A DNA stretch of 64,000 bases from Rhizophagus irregularis (GCF_026210795.1 NC_089458.1:1364001-1428000), one strand, 5' to 3'. Shown: positions 24,495-37,614, numbered from the stretch's first letter. The notes: generated by a model not told the origin, from the sequence alone. Made by a program: numbers and translations.

Positions 24495-24997
24495 ATTTGT
24501 TTAGGCGTAATTTAGTGTAATATTTTGGAGGTAATGTAAAATTTCAAAATATTACACTAAAAACGTAATATTACAAAAGTTTACGCTTTTAAATTTGAAT
24601 AATTATAGTAATTAATAATAACTTGCAATCTACTGATCCAATCAAGACAATCTATAGCTTATTGGAATCAACTCATCAAGATGAATCAAATGGTAGTAAA
24701 ATCACATATTTACAGTTGATAAAACGCTCTATAGTATGCAATAAAGTTTTAAATTAATAGAAAGTTATCTATCAAATGTAAAGATGTGATTTTACTACCA
24801 TTTAATTTGTCTTGATGAGCTGATTCCAATAAGCTATAGATCGTTTTAATTGGATCAGTAGATAGCAAAATATTATTAAATTACTATAATTATTCAAATT
24901 TAAAAGCATAAACTTTTGTAATATTACGTTTTTAGTGTAATATTTCAAAATTTTACATTACCTCTGAAATATTACACTAAATTATGCCTAAAAAAAT
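24495..24997. mobile_element. MITE with about 180-bp inverted repeats
   Basis: The left part runs ggaaatttgtttaggcgtaa, then tttagtgtaatatttt; the right end mirrors it (tgcctaaaaaaatttcctga). The arms carry gtaatattac words. The centre holds two facing copies of a motif around actcatcaagatgaatcaaa (about 24660 and 24810). The right end aaatttcctgatg is the same as the right terminus of the 13.3-kb insertion, suggesting one family. Confidence 0.7.
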
Positions 24998-26259
24998 TTC
25001 CTGATGTATTCAAAGTTTCAGATTTTACTAAATATTTCTATGCAGTAATATTATAATCATATTGCTTTTTATTTTGATTTATTTTTTTTACTTTTTAATA
25101 AAAAAAAAATGTATTATCATATATATGGATTTGATATTATTGAAATTTTAATAGAAGAGAAGAAAGAAGATAATAATAATGTAGATTTATTTAGTTCTGA
25201 TGATGAAAAGAAAGATAAAGAAACTAATTATCAAAAAACAAATAGACTTATTGAATATTAATGTAAAAAGAAAGCTAAACTAAATGTTATTGCTAAAAGT
25301 ATAGTTATCCTGGACGTTATACTTTGAAGTAATACTACTGCTAATTTAATTGAAATGGAAAAATATATAAGAAGCATTGAATTAGATGATCTTATATAGG
25401 AGAGGCTTCTAAACTTATTTTTATTAGCTATAGTATTAATAAATTGCAAATTTCATGTATTATAAAAGATGATCAGTAAAGTTAATATTAATGATTTGAA
25501 AGAAAAAATTACAGAATTCAAAAAAATCCAAAAAAATTATAAATTATTTTTTTATTAATATAATATGTTCAAATAGGTTAACTTCTTAACTAAAAAATTT
25601 TTTTATATAATCTGCATAAATTGTCATAATTTACTCTATAAAAAATAAACTATCTAAAAACTTTTTCTAATTCTTTTAGCAATTCTCAATTAGGAAAATT
25701 GATTTCTTCTTGAGTTCTTTCATTTAAAATTTCTCTGAATTTTAATCATTGTTTTTTTAGTTTTAAAAGAATAAAACTCAGTTATTTTTTTTGCTTTATT
25801 GAACTCAAAAGAGATATACCATTTAACTAATGGCTTTACTGAAAATTTTAAATAAAAATACTAACTAACAGTCATTGATAAGCAAGCATAAGCTACTCCT
25901 AGCAAAAATATACTATCTCAAACCAAATTTTTGTTATTGAATATCAACCATCTGTTATTTATTGAAATTATTACATTTTGCATATAATTAACATCTGACT
26001 TATTTTTACTAACCTAAATATTATTTTGTGATTTTTGCGGATCCAATTATAAGGTCTGACCACAATATAAATATCTGATTAAATTTTTTCCCAAAAATCT
26101 AAATGGAATAATTCTCTTGTAATTCTATAAAATATTTTCTTTAAAAAAATAAAAATCTTTTTTTATGTTAATCAATAAACTTCAAAAGCCCTTAATCGGT
26201 TTTCAAATTATTAAATTTGTTATTAAATGTTGTGCTTATGTAACTTAATTTATAATTAT
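24998..26259. other. AT-rich gap with small frame remnants
   Basis: An acidic 50-codon frame at about 25109-25261 (FSSDDEKKDKETN) and broken frames after it look like remains of a low-complexity gene. I cannot name it. No further feature before the Hsp78 stop codon. Confidence 0.4.
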
Positions 26260-29200
26260 TTAATCTTCATTAAACTCGTCTATCCCACTTTTAGATGGGT
26301 TTGTTGATACTTCGTGATTTTTCTCAATAATCAAATCTTCTTCATTACTAGCTACTTTCACTGTCCTGATTCGGGCAGGCTCGTGATTTTTGATAGATCC
26401 CTATATATCAAAATTTAATGTAGTTTACCCGCGTATAAAACGCATAAAAATACATTCAACCTTAAAAACTAAAATTTACCTCTATTAAACACATAGCCAA
26501 TGGATTAAGTATTTTCTTCTGTATTAATCTGTTAAGTGGTCTTGCACCTATATAAGAAATAAAAGTAGTATAATAATACATGCGCGGTATGAGAATTCAA
26601 AATTTATAACGTACCATATACAGGATCATATCCTTTTTCGGCTAACCAAGCTTTAGCATGTTCATCTACGTCGACTTTAATATGTTTATCCTTTAGACGC
26701 ACTTGAACTTCTCGTAAACGTACGTCAACGATATCTCTTAAAGCCATACGAGTAAGACGGTTGAAGACAACCTAAGTTAAAAAAATATATTTTTTTATTT
26801 ATTTATTTAGTTAACATCGCAGTAAAATGAACGAGTATTTTTAACAAAAAAATTTACCATATCATCTATTCGATTAACAAACTCTGGTGGGAAATGCCTT
26901 CTAACAATATCTAAAACAGCAGATTTAGTCAAATCGCTTACTTTTCCCCCTTCCGTGATATCTGATGCTGCCAAAACATCTGCACCAAGATTACTTGTCA
27001 TAATGATAATGGTATTTCGAAAATCTACCTTTTTAAATTGAGTAGTCAATATACGAACAATAAATATTTGATATTTATTATGAATTATCTTAAATACTAC
27101 CTTTCGGCCTTGAGAATCAGTAATAAAACCATCATCCAAAATTTGAAGTAAAAGGTTGGCGACGTCTATTTATCAAATAAATAAAGGTAAAGTGCCCGAT
27201 TTTGAAATAATTACAATATTGAAATCTTACATTTTTAAACCAACCTCGATGTGCCTTTTCCATCTCATCCAGAAGAACGACAGCAAATGGTTTTCTTCGA
27301 ATAGCCTCAGTAAGTTCACCTCCTGTAACATGAATTGCATAAATAGGAAACATGAAATTAACAAAAATCGGGAGGGAAGATAAAAAATTATAAAATGGAA
27401 AATAATAAATACCCTCTTCATACCCAACATAGCCAGGTGGAGCGCCGACTAATCTCGATACTGCAAATCTTAATAAAGCGACAATTTTTAACTTTTTTTT
27501 TTAAAAAAAAAACTAGTTACTGCACGTAGAATATATAATACCCACTTCTCCATATATTCACTCATATCTACGCGCACAATAGAAGACTCTGTATCAAATA
27601 AAAACTCTGCAATCGCTTTACATAACTCCGTCTTTCCAACACCGGTTGGTCCCAGAAATAAGAATGAGGCGATTGGTCTGGAGGGACTTTGTAAGCCTGC
27701 ACGACTTAGTCTTATTGCCTCTGAAACAGCTTTTATCGCTTCGTCCTGCCCAATAACGCGTTGTGAAAGTTTTTCCTCAATATGAAGTAACCTATCCCTT
27801 TCACTTCGTAACAAGTTATGAATGGGAATACCCGTCATTCGAGATACTACTGCTCCAATATCATCAGCTGTAACTCGTTCATGTATTAGTGATTCGGAAC
27901 CTTCTTCTTCACGATCTTGAGGAAGCTTTTTCTCTAAGTCTGGAATAATGCCGTAACGCAATTCACTAGCTCGGGTGAAATTGCCTTGTCTTTGGGATGC
28001 TTCTAGTTCTATTCTTGCTTGCTCTAATTGAGATTTAATACTTTTTATTTCACCCAACTTAGCTCTTTCTTCCTGCCAAAGTAAATTAAGCTTGTCTGAT
28101 TCTTTTTGTTTTTCATCCAGTTCTTTTTGTAGTTTCTCTCTACGCTCTTTAGATATTGGATCTGTCTCCTTCCTCAATGATTCCATTTCTATGCGAAGAG
28201 TAATTATTTGCCTGTCAAGATTTTCGATTGCTTCAGGCTTACTTTCTTGTTGAAGACGAAGTTTTGAGCACGCTTCGTCGATTAGATCAATGGCCTTATC
28301 AGGAAGGAACCTATCAGTTATATATCGATGAGAATATGTGGCAGCGGCAATCAAAGCTGAATCCGCAATGCGGACTCCATGATGAACCTCATATCTTTCT
28401 TTAAGACCCCGTAGAATTGAAATTGTATCTTCAACGGTTGGTTCTACAACCATAACTGATTGAAATCTACGCGCCAAAGCCGGGTCCTTCTCGATATACT
28501 TGCGATATTCGTCAATGGTAGTTGCACCACAACATCTTAAGGTTCCTCTTGCCAAAGCAGGCTTAAGCAAATTTCCAGCATCTATTGAACCTTCAGCCTT
28601 TCCCAGTCCAAGTAAATTGTGTAATTCATCAATAAATAGAATTAGCTTTCCTTCGGACTCCTGAACTTCACGCAATATAGTTTTGAGACGATCTTCAAAT
28701 TCGCCCCTAAATTTTGAACCAGCTATGATAGAACCAAGATCTAAAGCTATAACTTTTTTGTCTTTGATACTTTCAGGAACTTCACCATTTATAATCCTTT
28801 GGGCAAGGCCTTCTGCGATCGCAGTTTTCCCAACACCAGCTTCGCCAATTAACACAGGATTGTTTTTTGTTCGTCGGGACAATCTGATCATTACTAATTA
28901 GAACCACTCAAAAGAATTGATTTCAATGAAAAAATCTAAAGATGGGGGTACTTACACTTTATTTTGAATAAATAATAATTAGCCAAGAAATTTCTCGAAT
29001 TGTTACAATAAAAAGACATTTAAGTATCGTAAAGGCTAACCCTGTATTGTGCGCCTGATTTCTTCTTCACGGCCGATTACGGGATCTAATTTACCTTCTG
29101 CTGCAAGTTTGGTTAAATCATATCCAAACTCTTCTAAAGCTGAACCTTTTTGTGTCGGCGGTGCTTGGTTACCAAATATCCCACCTACAAAATTATTAAA

Positions 29201-29515
29201 AAAGCAGTAAACAGCAAGTCATTGCGTATGCACATAAATAATTAGGATAAATAAGTTACATTCTTAAATACCTGGTGCTCCATGTGTTCCGTCATAAAAT
29301 CGTTTAAATATAAATTTTGAACGAAAATTCGCATGCAAGGTGTTGGAAATTTGAAAAACTTGTTTTTTATTCTTAATTACATATTTATGAAAATTTCTTG
29401 AACTCTGCGCAAAGGCAGAATGCTTCGATAGAGCAGGACAATTTTTTAAAGAAGTACTTGTCAAATAATTGACTTGACGTGAAATATAAATTGTCTTTTG
29501 CACAAAACGAGACAT
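26260..29515 (-). CDS. HSP78: Mitochondrial disaggregase Hsp78 (ClpB family)
   Basis: AAA+ chaperone that, with mitochondrial Hsp70, dissolves protein aggregates in the matrix. The minus-strand multi-exon gene starts [12 protein letters not shown] with an Arg/Lys/Ser-rich presequence. There is no ClpB N-domain, as is usual for Hsp78. The first AAA domain has Walker [11 protein letters not shown] and Walker [15 protein letters not shown] coiled-coil middle domain follows (near [17 protein letters not shown]). The second AAA domain has [23 protein letters not shown] and [11 protein letters not shown], then the D2-small domain (ARPLNRLIQ). The region at 27488-28891 is one long exon. It is divergent from the next gene, with 158 bp between starts. 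Confidence 0.95.
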
Positions 29516-29673
29516 TGTTCATTCAATCATTATTATTAATCAAGAAAATTTATCAGAGATAATTGTAGATCATTACCTAATTAAGTAAAAAGCATCTTTT
29601 AATAAAGTCAGGGGGATATAGTTAGTGATATAGTTTTGACGCGTTCCCTTTGTTTGCTTTGTTTGAAAATCAA

Positions 29674-31127
29674 ATGTCACAAACAACCGCTGTAGAACAC
29701 ATTTCACTCAAGGAACTTCCACCACACGTAATTTCATACCTTTCAAGTTATCCCCCTTCTGAAAGATGCAAAATTACAAAGAAACTTTTGGCTTATGCCG
29801 TCAGCAAAATAGAGGTTAGTGAGCTCTTGTAAATACACATACACTTCAGGAACTCGAGTTTATTTATATTCGTTTGTGGTCTAGCAAAAGTCTGAAAGTC
29901 TGCAAGAACCAAATAGACATTATCAGCCATCTGATTGGTGGAGTCATGAAGAATATAGAAGAAAAAAAAAGAATAAAAAGTCTTCAGGAGTGCCAATTGA
30001 AGACCGGTGTGTGTATCGGTTCATTTGCCATTTTACTGTTTTAATTAAGTGAATTCGAGCGAATGGTTAATTATAGTCCCAAAGAGAATGGTTGACGAAA
30101 TGACTCAGACGTCCGATGCTTATGTTCGTACTCCTGAAAAGATGCCCAAAGGCACTCGTGGATATAAAAAGTTATTTGCAGGTAAATATTATAGATGAGT
30201 GGTATGGTATTTGGAAATAGCTTAAACTAAAGTTAGTAAATAATATATTTGTAGAACCTCCACGTCATAAATTGTTGGGGCATAAGAAGCTGATTGGTTC
30301 TGAATTGTAATATGGAATATACAATCGTGTTTAGCGTTTACTTCTCTAGATATTTATTTACATATTTTTTTTTTTGTAAGTGAAAAGACTACAGTTATAT
30401 CAGTAAGTTCATCAGCTGAACCTTCAAGTTCTGATACAGAAAATGAAGATGATGTTATGGTTGATAATATGCATAAAAAGGATCCTTTTTTCGTCGCTTC
30501 AATTAAAAAATCGGGGACGAATTTTTTGAAGAAGCAACAACGTAATTATTATTTTAATTTAAAGATTGCATATTAGACTTTTTTATATATCGATTCTTTT
30601 TCAGAAACAAAAAGATTCGAGTTTTCGCCACGATCACCTCCGACACCTCAGACTCCAACCCAAATTTACATTGTCAAACCTGGTAATAATGATGACGGCT
30701 TTAGTGAGCTAGCACACAATAATTTTATCTTGAAAATTTCTAATGAATTTTTCCTGTACTTTGTAGATAAACATCAATCGACACACTTATTAAAACATAA
30801 ACGGACAGTAAAGTTAGCAAGTAAAAATTCCTCGAAGGGTAAGGATAAGGGTATGTAACATCACAAATATTTAGCTTAAAATTTATTCTCAAAATAATTA
30901 ATGTTTCTTTGGCTGAATAAATTCAAACAGCTACCCCACGCAGTCCTCCAAAGGTTAAATATAAGACTACAGTCGAGATTGCTGATGAATTTCTTGAGAG
31001 TACCTTCATGGCTTACCTTGAACCTCCACCTAAGGAAGATGATGACTTGGAACGTAATAATGATTTGGAAGAAATCATTTACAAAGCTAGACAAAAGGTA
31101 TCGGAAAAAAATTATTTACATAACTAA
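29674..31127 (+). CDS. Unknown basic, Ser/Pro-rich protein (about 311 aa)
   Basis: Eight exons keep frame with GT-AG introns: 29674-29814, 29891-30008, 30077-30181, 30255-30306, 30381-30541, 30605-30682, 30767-30850, 30931-31127. The product begins MSQTTAVEHISLKELPPHV. A lysine patch (RRKKKNKK), Ser-rich acidic tracts (SSSAEPSSSDTENEDD), Pro-directed sites (SPRSPPTPQTPTQ) and an acidic C-terminal helix (PPPKEDDDLERNNDLEE) follow. It has no membrane segment. Composition suggests a nuclear or chromatin-associated protein, but I do not recognise the family. Consistent phases across eight exons support a real gene. Confidence 0.75.
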
Positions 31128-31349
31128 TTTCATTTAGATTAGCAGAACAATTTTTATTGTTTAAAAACAAGTTGTTGCTTTGTATAAACGTAAAATATCA
31201 ATTTTAAAGTCTAATACATTACAATACTATTACAAAATTTGATGTCGCCGATCAAAATTATCTAACCAATCAAATCAAATGTCAAATTTTTTATTTGTGT
31301 TAATAAAAAAAAAAATGAATATTATAAATCAAAAGTATTTAGTACCAAA

Positions 31350-33001
31350 ATGCATCGAATATTAGAATTTTATTCAGGCATTGGTGGAATGGTAAAAAAA
31401 ATTTGTTTATATTTTCAACTGTTAAAATAAGTGTGTTCTTTTTTAATATCGAATTTTTCGTTTTCTTTTGAAAGCATTATGCTTTCCAACTATCAAACAA
31501 CTCTGGCGAATTCCTCGCAGCATTCGATGTAAACACAACAGCAAATTCGGTATACAAACATAATCTCGAAAAAGAAAAGAAAAAATCAATTGTTCAGCAG
31601 GTACTTGGTATTTCTATTCTTTTAACTTACAGTGTTGCGAAATAGTAATTTTTCGGTTTTTTGTTAGAGAAGTATAGAATCATTACCAATAAGTTATTAT
31701 GATTCGTTTAATGCCAATATATGGCTAATGTCTCCACCATGTCAACCGTATACTAGAATGGGATTACATCAAGGTTCATCTGATCCACGAGCAAAATCTT
31801 TTCTATATTTAATTGATATGTTATCAAAAATGTCTTTTCCTCCCACTTACATTTTAATTGAAAATGTCAAAGGATTCGAAGTGAGTAATTACGAACAATG
31901 TTATTAATAAAGATAGCGCAATTTATTTAATACGTCGTTTTTATAGGAATCTGATACTAGAAATACACTTGTAACTCAATTAAAAAATTGTAACTATAAC
32001 TTTCAAGAATTTTTTATTACACCGCTACAATTAGGCATTCCAAATTCAAGGTTAAGATACTACTTGCTGGTAAATATAAACATAATACGTATATGTGGAG
32101 GTACCTTTTACAATATTAACGAAACTTAAACACTATTAATATAGGCAAAAAAACAACCATTTGACTTCAAAGTGTCTGATTCAAAAATTTTATACTATAT
32201 TCCTTGTTCTCGATATAGTCAGCGCTCTAATGATATAATAAAGATATTAAATAATGAAGATTCAGATTCATTACTCTCAAAGATAAATATTAGACCTATT
32301 AGTGATTTTCTACAAGATGATGTTGATTATGAGAAATATTCTATTCCCAATAAGGTAATCGTAATATTGTAATTTATTATTTATCTATCTTTGCTTGTTT
32401 GTTTACTAATTGGTTATAGACCTTGACAAAATATGGAAAATTGTTTGGTAAGTCAAAAAATGTTTTATTTAAACCTTGCTATACCTTGACAATGAACGCT
32501 CATGTTGCTTACAGATATAGTAAAACCATCTTCGCGCCGTAGTTGTTGCTTTACCAAAGGTAAATATACGTTCTATAAATAAGTGATCCTTTTAGTTTCC
32601 GCAGAAAGAAATAATTTCCAGTTTTTTATAGGTTATCATCATTATGTGGAAGCAACGGGTTCAATCTTACAATTGGACGAATTTTTAGATGTAAATATTA
32701 ACTTCATTCATTATTTATATCTCAACTCTTATCTTTATTCACATGACAATTACTTACATAGTCAGATCAAATCTTCAACAATAATCAAATAAATTCATCA
32801 ATTTCGGAAAATACTATCAATTTAATTTTAAGATTAAAATTAAGATATTTTACTGAAAGAGAAGTTGCTTCAATTATGGGATTTCCGAAGGATTTTTCAT
32901 TCCCTGAAGAAGTTACCTTAAAACAAAGATATCGTGTTTTAGGAAACAGCCTTAGTGTTAGAGTTGTTGCTGAATTAATAAAATATTTATTGTTAGATTA
33001 A
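31350..33001 (+). CDS. DNMT2: DNMT2 tRNA (cytosine-5) methyltransferase
   Basis: SAM-dependent methyltransferase expected to methylate C38 of tRNA-Asp. Multi-exon gene starting [14 protein letters not shown]. Motif I FYSGIGG, motif [14 protein letters not shown] with the catalytic Cys, motif [12 protein letters not shown], motif [18 protein letters not shown], the target-recognition segment, then motifs IX/X with [12 protein letters not shown] and [21 protein letters not shown]2 usually has PPCQPFTR; here Tyr replaces Phe. There are no extra chromatin domains, which supports DNMT2 over a DNA methyltransferase. Confidence 0.94.
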
Positions 33002-33171
33002 ATAAATTTCAAATTAACTTTATATCTTTATTATAAGGGATAAGAATTCATTTAAAAAGAAACAAGAACATTTAATGATACACTTTTATATTTTCATGAG
33101 GAAATCCTTATCGATCCAAATCAGAAATTTAAACAACTAAGTTTATTTGAATTTTTCCTAAGCTGTCATTA

Positions 33172-34130
33172 TCATTTGGCGTTAGAACCTAAACTCATCG
33201 TCTCTTTAACTTCATTACTTTGATTATCATCTAGAACAATAATTTTTGGTTTCTTCTTACAATTTAATGATGATTGAATATCCATTATTATATTAGAAGA
33301 TTCTAAATTTTCATCATCAAGATCATCTTTAAATATGATATATGAATTTGATTTTTGTGAAATTTCGTTTGATAATTCTCCTCTCCCATTCTTAGTTTCA
33401 TTATCATTCATAATTATTTTTGGTTTAGTTGAATTATCAAAGGTCGACTCTTTTGGATTTATTATGATATCACACTCTGAAGGTTTTTTTATTTGTTCGA
33501 ATATACCTAATCCTAAATTCTTGAATATATAATCATTGTTTATATGGTTAAAGCAATTTGATAGGTAAACTTTATAAACGAAACTATTTAACGTATAAAT
33601 TACCATTTCTATTATTTTTTCTGCACCTTCAACATTTTCAATGTCAATACTTTTAACGTCTTTTTTTTCTAGTTCTTTATTATCTAATGCTATCTGTGGT
33701 AAAAAATTAGCGATTCTTGATAACACTATAAAATTAAATCATGCATTAAATAATTTATTTTATGATTAAAGCAAAAATAAACTTATCTCATTACATTCTG
33801 GAGGTTTAAGTGGAAAAGTTTTCAGCTCCCTTTTGGTTGGGTTCTTGCTTGTTATACTTTCATTTAGAAGGTCAACTAAAATTTACTAATTACAATTAAT
33901 TTAAAGTTTTTCATTTTTTTTTTCATTTTATAGTTTAAATTGTACTAACCGATTTTTTTAGAAGCGCAATCATTTTCCTCAATTTCTAAGAAAGCTTTTT
34001 TGGTCTTTTCAGGCATCATTTTATAAATGCAATAAGTTTTGTGTGAAAAAATTTTTACTAATGATTGATGATCAGTCTGAGATAACCCTATCATATTCAT
34101 TAAAAAAATATGCTCATAGATGATCGGCAT
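33172..34130 (-). CDS. NOPCHAP1-like protein (DUF4598; snoRNP assembly factor)
   Basis: Minus-strand gene whose conserved block reads LLSRIANFLPQIALDNKELE, then DIENVEGAEKIIEM, an in-frame 84-nt GT-AG intron (about 33530-33613), then NLGLGIFEQ. This matches the family pattern FLPQ-A-AN-L, IENI-G, EM-LG-FE of human NOPCHAP1, which links NOP58 to the R2TP chaperone. A Ser/Asp/Glu-rich low-complexity tail follows, ending KPKIIVLDDNQSNE and beyond. The exact start is uncertain: Met at 34130 or a later Met (for example in MMPEKTKKAFLE). Upstream exon 33945-34130 joins through GT-AG introns. Confidence 0.66.
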
Positions 34131-34348
34131 TTTCTTAGATTAGTTACCGATAAACAATTATAAACTTCCTTCTCTCCAATTTGTATCTAAAATAAGCATT
34201 TCATTTATGACACTACTATCAGTATCTCTGCTCCATAAATAAAACTTTATAAATTTGGTAAGAAAATTCATATTACATACGTACAATATATATAAATGAA
34301 AGATAAAAATTTTATTTAATAGCTAAATTTGATTACGTCCTCCAAACA

Positions 34349-35527
34349 CTAATCATTCTTTCTTTTTGAAATTGATTTAGCAATATCACAAAGAGAACTT
34401 ACTAAACCAATAACCTGAAGTTCACTGTCGGTTCCAGATTTAATGACTAACTCGGTTTTGGCAATTTCCATTAGAAAATCATTATAATAATCTTCTTCAA
34501 TTTCATTTTCGGAAGCAGATTTCATAAGTTTCATCATTGTCTGAACAATATCCAAAGCAGAATAACCATCACCATATAATTTAACAACAGCATTAAAAAC
34601 GTTCTTTACTTCATAACGTATACAACGTTTAAGCATTTCCATTATATATTTAGGATCTGGTACATCACACACTTTGTAAACATTTTCCTCATCAATCATA
34701 CCAAATCCTGAGTATGTAGATTGAAGGTTATTAATAGCTTGTCTCATATCTCCATCAGCTGTAAATATGATTGCTTGTAAACCTTCAGGAGTGTATTTAA
34801 TATTTTCTTGCTTTATTATATACAAAAGTCGTAATGCAACTTCTTCTTGTGATAAATTGGTAAAAGATAATTTTGTTATTCTGCTCATAATTGCTTCATC
34901 AATTTTATCTTCATTATTACATGCTAAAGCAAATCTTGTTGTATCAGAATATTGCTCCATAATTGCTCGAAGTGCTTTTTGCGCTGGATCAACCATACTA
35001 TCAACTTCATCCAAAATTACAAATTTTTGTAATCCAGGAGGAAGTGTAACCTTTGTTTGAGCAAATGCCTTAACCTTGTCTCTAATAACATTAACAGATC
35101 TACAGGTGGTTTCCGTACAGCAAAGAGAAATAATATTAAACAAAAAAAGAAAAGATGTTAAAATAAATTATATATACTCATACCTTTCATCAGAAGCATT
35201 AAGCTCCAGAATAGCTCTTTTAGCTAACTCTTTTCCGTATAGTTCGTTAGCAAGGCAAACGATACTACTAGTTTTACCAGTACCAGGTGGTCCCGATAAT
35301 AAAAAATTTGGTATATTTCCTTTTTTAGCAACATTCTTCAATATATTTATCGAATGTTCATTTCCAACTATGTCATCAAATGTAGCTGGACGATATTTTT
35401 GGAGCCTATTAACCGCGTATAATGTTAAAAGAATTTATATTTATAACATCTAAAGACGCGTTCTTTACAGAATACATTACCACGGAAGGTCTGTTATTGC
35501 TACATTAGCTCTTGAAATAGTAGACAT
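34349..35527 (-). CDS. RFC2: Replication factor C small subunit (RFC2-like; yeast Rfc4)
   Basis: AAA+ clamp-loader subunit that opens PCNA. The minus-strand gene has three exons starting MSTISRANVAITDLPWLQKY. Walker A GPPGTGKTSS, Walker B FVILDEVDSM, sensor 1 FALACNNEDKI, then GDMRQAINNLQSTYSGFG and the C-terminal collar domain. The YSGFG..NV.KVCD.P string points to the RFC2 (yeast Rfc4) subunit. Two marks are unusual: DEVD instead of the usual DEAD, and SRI where RFC boxes have SRC (the Arg finger itself is kept). It may be a diverged paralogue. It is divergent from the ribosomal protein gene, with 163 bp between starts. Confidence 0.9.
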
Positions 35528-35690
35528 TTTCCTCGTGTTAAAACTTTTAATCCTTATGAACTAAATAATCTTATGGATAGAACTATGATTATTAGCGTGC
35601 CGCGTAAAGTAACTGGATCTTCAGCCAATCAGGTGATTATCTTTTATTTTTGAATGTAAAGTTATTATCATTTATTCGGCTTCTTTTACA

Positions 35691-36203
35691 ATGTCAAAAA
35701 ATATAGTTAAAAAAATACCCATTTCCAATTTATCTCGAAAAATAATAGATTTACGTACGGGTTTGGGTGCAGTCAAATTAAAACCCGTAGTAAAAAAAAT
35801 ATCGTTGGTGTACAGTGTGAAAAATGATAATGCTGGAGCAAGGTAATAATGGTAATAATTTGTATTATATTTTTTTCGGGTTACTCGATTTAAAAAGAAT
35901 TTTTTTTTTTTAAGATATTTTAAGAAAGAAAATTTGCCTCGAATAATTTATAATAACCCTGGATTGCCAATTGAAGTTTCCGTTTTGAAAGAAAAGGGGG
36001 TTAAACCAACTTTAACCATAGAATTCGGTATAGTCATTGACATTTAAATATTTTCTATATTTTAATTTATCAATTACTTATTAATATTATCTACTAAAGA
36101 TAATTCAAAAGATGAAATAATTGATTTAACGAAGAAGATGTCAGAAGATATATGTATAGAGTTTATACAAATTACGGATGCTAAACCCGCAATTCTCATT
36201 TGA
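35691..36203 (+). CDS. Mitochondrial ribosomal protein with L51/S25/CI-B8 domain
   Basis: Three exons (35691-35842, 35915-36027, 36100-36203) give a 122-aa basic protein. The central RYFKKENLPRIIYNNPGLPI followed by EVSVLKEK is characteristic of the thioredoxin-like L51/S25/CI-B8 fold found in small mitoribosomal proteins. Fungal Mrp49 (mL61) and mS25 are the candidates; length and the NLPRI.Y.NP motif fit Mrp49 best, but I cannot separate them without a search. It is likely imported into mitochondria. It converges on the NSUN gene: the stop codons are only 3 bp apart, so the 3' UTRs must overlap. Confidence 0.8.
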
Positions 36204-36206
36204 CTT

Positions 36207-37614
36207 TTAAGTTTCTTTTATTTTTCTGATCTTTGCAACAAAAAACCCTGAAGTGTTAGAATGTATAGGATCAAATCTTACAAGTTTAAATAAATCTGTG
36301 TTATTATATTCATTCACTTTTAGAGGTGCAGTTTTTAGATTAGCAATGTTCGGAATTGTTTCTAAACGAGCATTCTTATAATTAGCTAGAAACCATTCTA
36401 TTACATCTTCATTTTGTTTTTTTGATAGACTACACGTGCTATAAACTAATATTCCATCGGGCTTAAGCAGACTCCATCCATTCCTTAATAAATTTCGCTT
36501 TAAATGTGAATCGAGAAATAAATGTTAGCAAGAGGTGCAAAAAGTTCCTTGAAAAATAGGTAAATAGGTTGATATCTTTTACCTGTAAATCCCAAAGACT
36601 ATTAAGACGGTCCGGATTTAAGAAGTTTTTCTCAAATGTTTCCCAACCATATTTCTCGTACTATAAATGATTATTATTATAAGCGTAAGAAACAATAACG
36701 AAAAAATTTAAGAAATTTATCTTACTTTTAATATGTGGGATATCGAACCATCATGAGTACATTCAGCATCCACAATAACCTAATAGTAAATAAAATGCCG
36801 GACCTTTATAAGTATAAAATGGCATACATACATACATAGCTCAATTAGCTCATGGTTCAAATAAATTCACCTTATCATATAAATATTGGCTATCCCGTTT
36901 TTGTGGATCATTTCTCAATATTTTAGGTGTCCAAAAAGGTGTTATTTTATCACTTTTATCTTCTGGATTTTTTAACCTATTTTCATTTATGTGTAATTCA
37001 TGTAATTGACCAATCATTTTTTTTATAGGTTCCAAATATGAAGGAGCCAAAACATTAAATTTTGTTCCATCTTCTAGAAATAATCTAACTTTAGTTATTT
37101 TATATTTTTTGCATAAATTTTTACAAACAGATAATCTATTCTTAGAAATGTCAACACCAGTAATAGTACCAATTCCAACATTATCTAATATATTAGAAAT
37201 TAAACACAATTTTGCGCCAGGAGCGCAACATAAATCTAATATATGATCATTTGGATGAATATCGAGTGAATATATTGCTATAGCTGAACTTAAATCTATA
37301 CCAAATATTTTCCCTTGTTTATAAGCCGAGGAATTGGCTATTTTTGTTACGGAAGGAAGAGAAAAAAAATGTGGAAAATTTGGAACCTTCTGAATTCGAG
37401 TACAAGAAAGTTGAAAAGACAAGTCAGAAGGAGAAGGAAGTTGCGAGGAAGGAAAGTGCGTGTTTAAACAGATGTAGCGAGGCAATGATTTGATTGTATA
37501 AATATTCGGGTCTATATCGTTCGTTTCGAGAAATTGAAGAAAAGGAGGAGGAAAACAAGATAAGATTTGAGAAGAGTTTTCTTCGTCAACATAATCATCA
37601 CTTAGAACGGACAT
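36207..37614 (-). CDS. NOL1/NOP2/Sun-family RNA cytosine-5 methyltransferase
   Basis: SAM-dependent m5C methyltransferase of the RsmB/NSUN fold. The minus-strand start is the ATG at 37614 (MSVLSDDYVDEEN). SAM-site motif DHILDLCCAPGAKL, GVDISKNRL, then exons with VIVDAECTHDGSI at the motif IV position and YSTCSLSKKQNEDVIEWFL holding the second conserved Cys. Motif IV reads ECT rather than the usual PCS; this variant occurs in a poorly studied NSUN branch, so the RNA target cannot be named. At least four GT-AG introns lie between 36530 and 36850. Confidence 0.84.

Noticed and set aside
25109-25261. Small acidic 50-codon frame
   Set aside because: Low complexity, isolated, followed by broken frames, and no splice or family evidence for a gene.
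33335-33532. Plus-strand frame over the NOPCHAP1-like gene
   Set aside because: Shadow of the real minus-strand coding exon.
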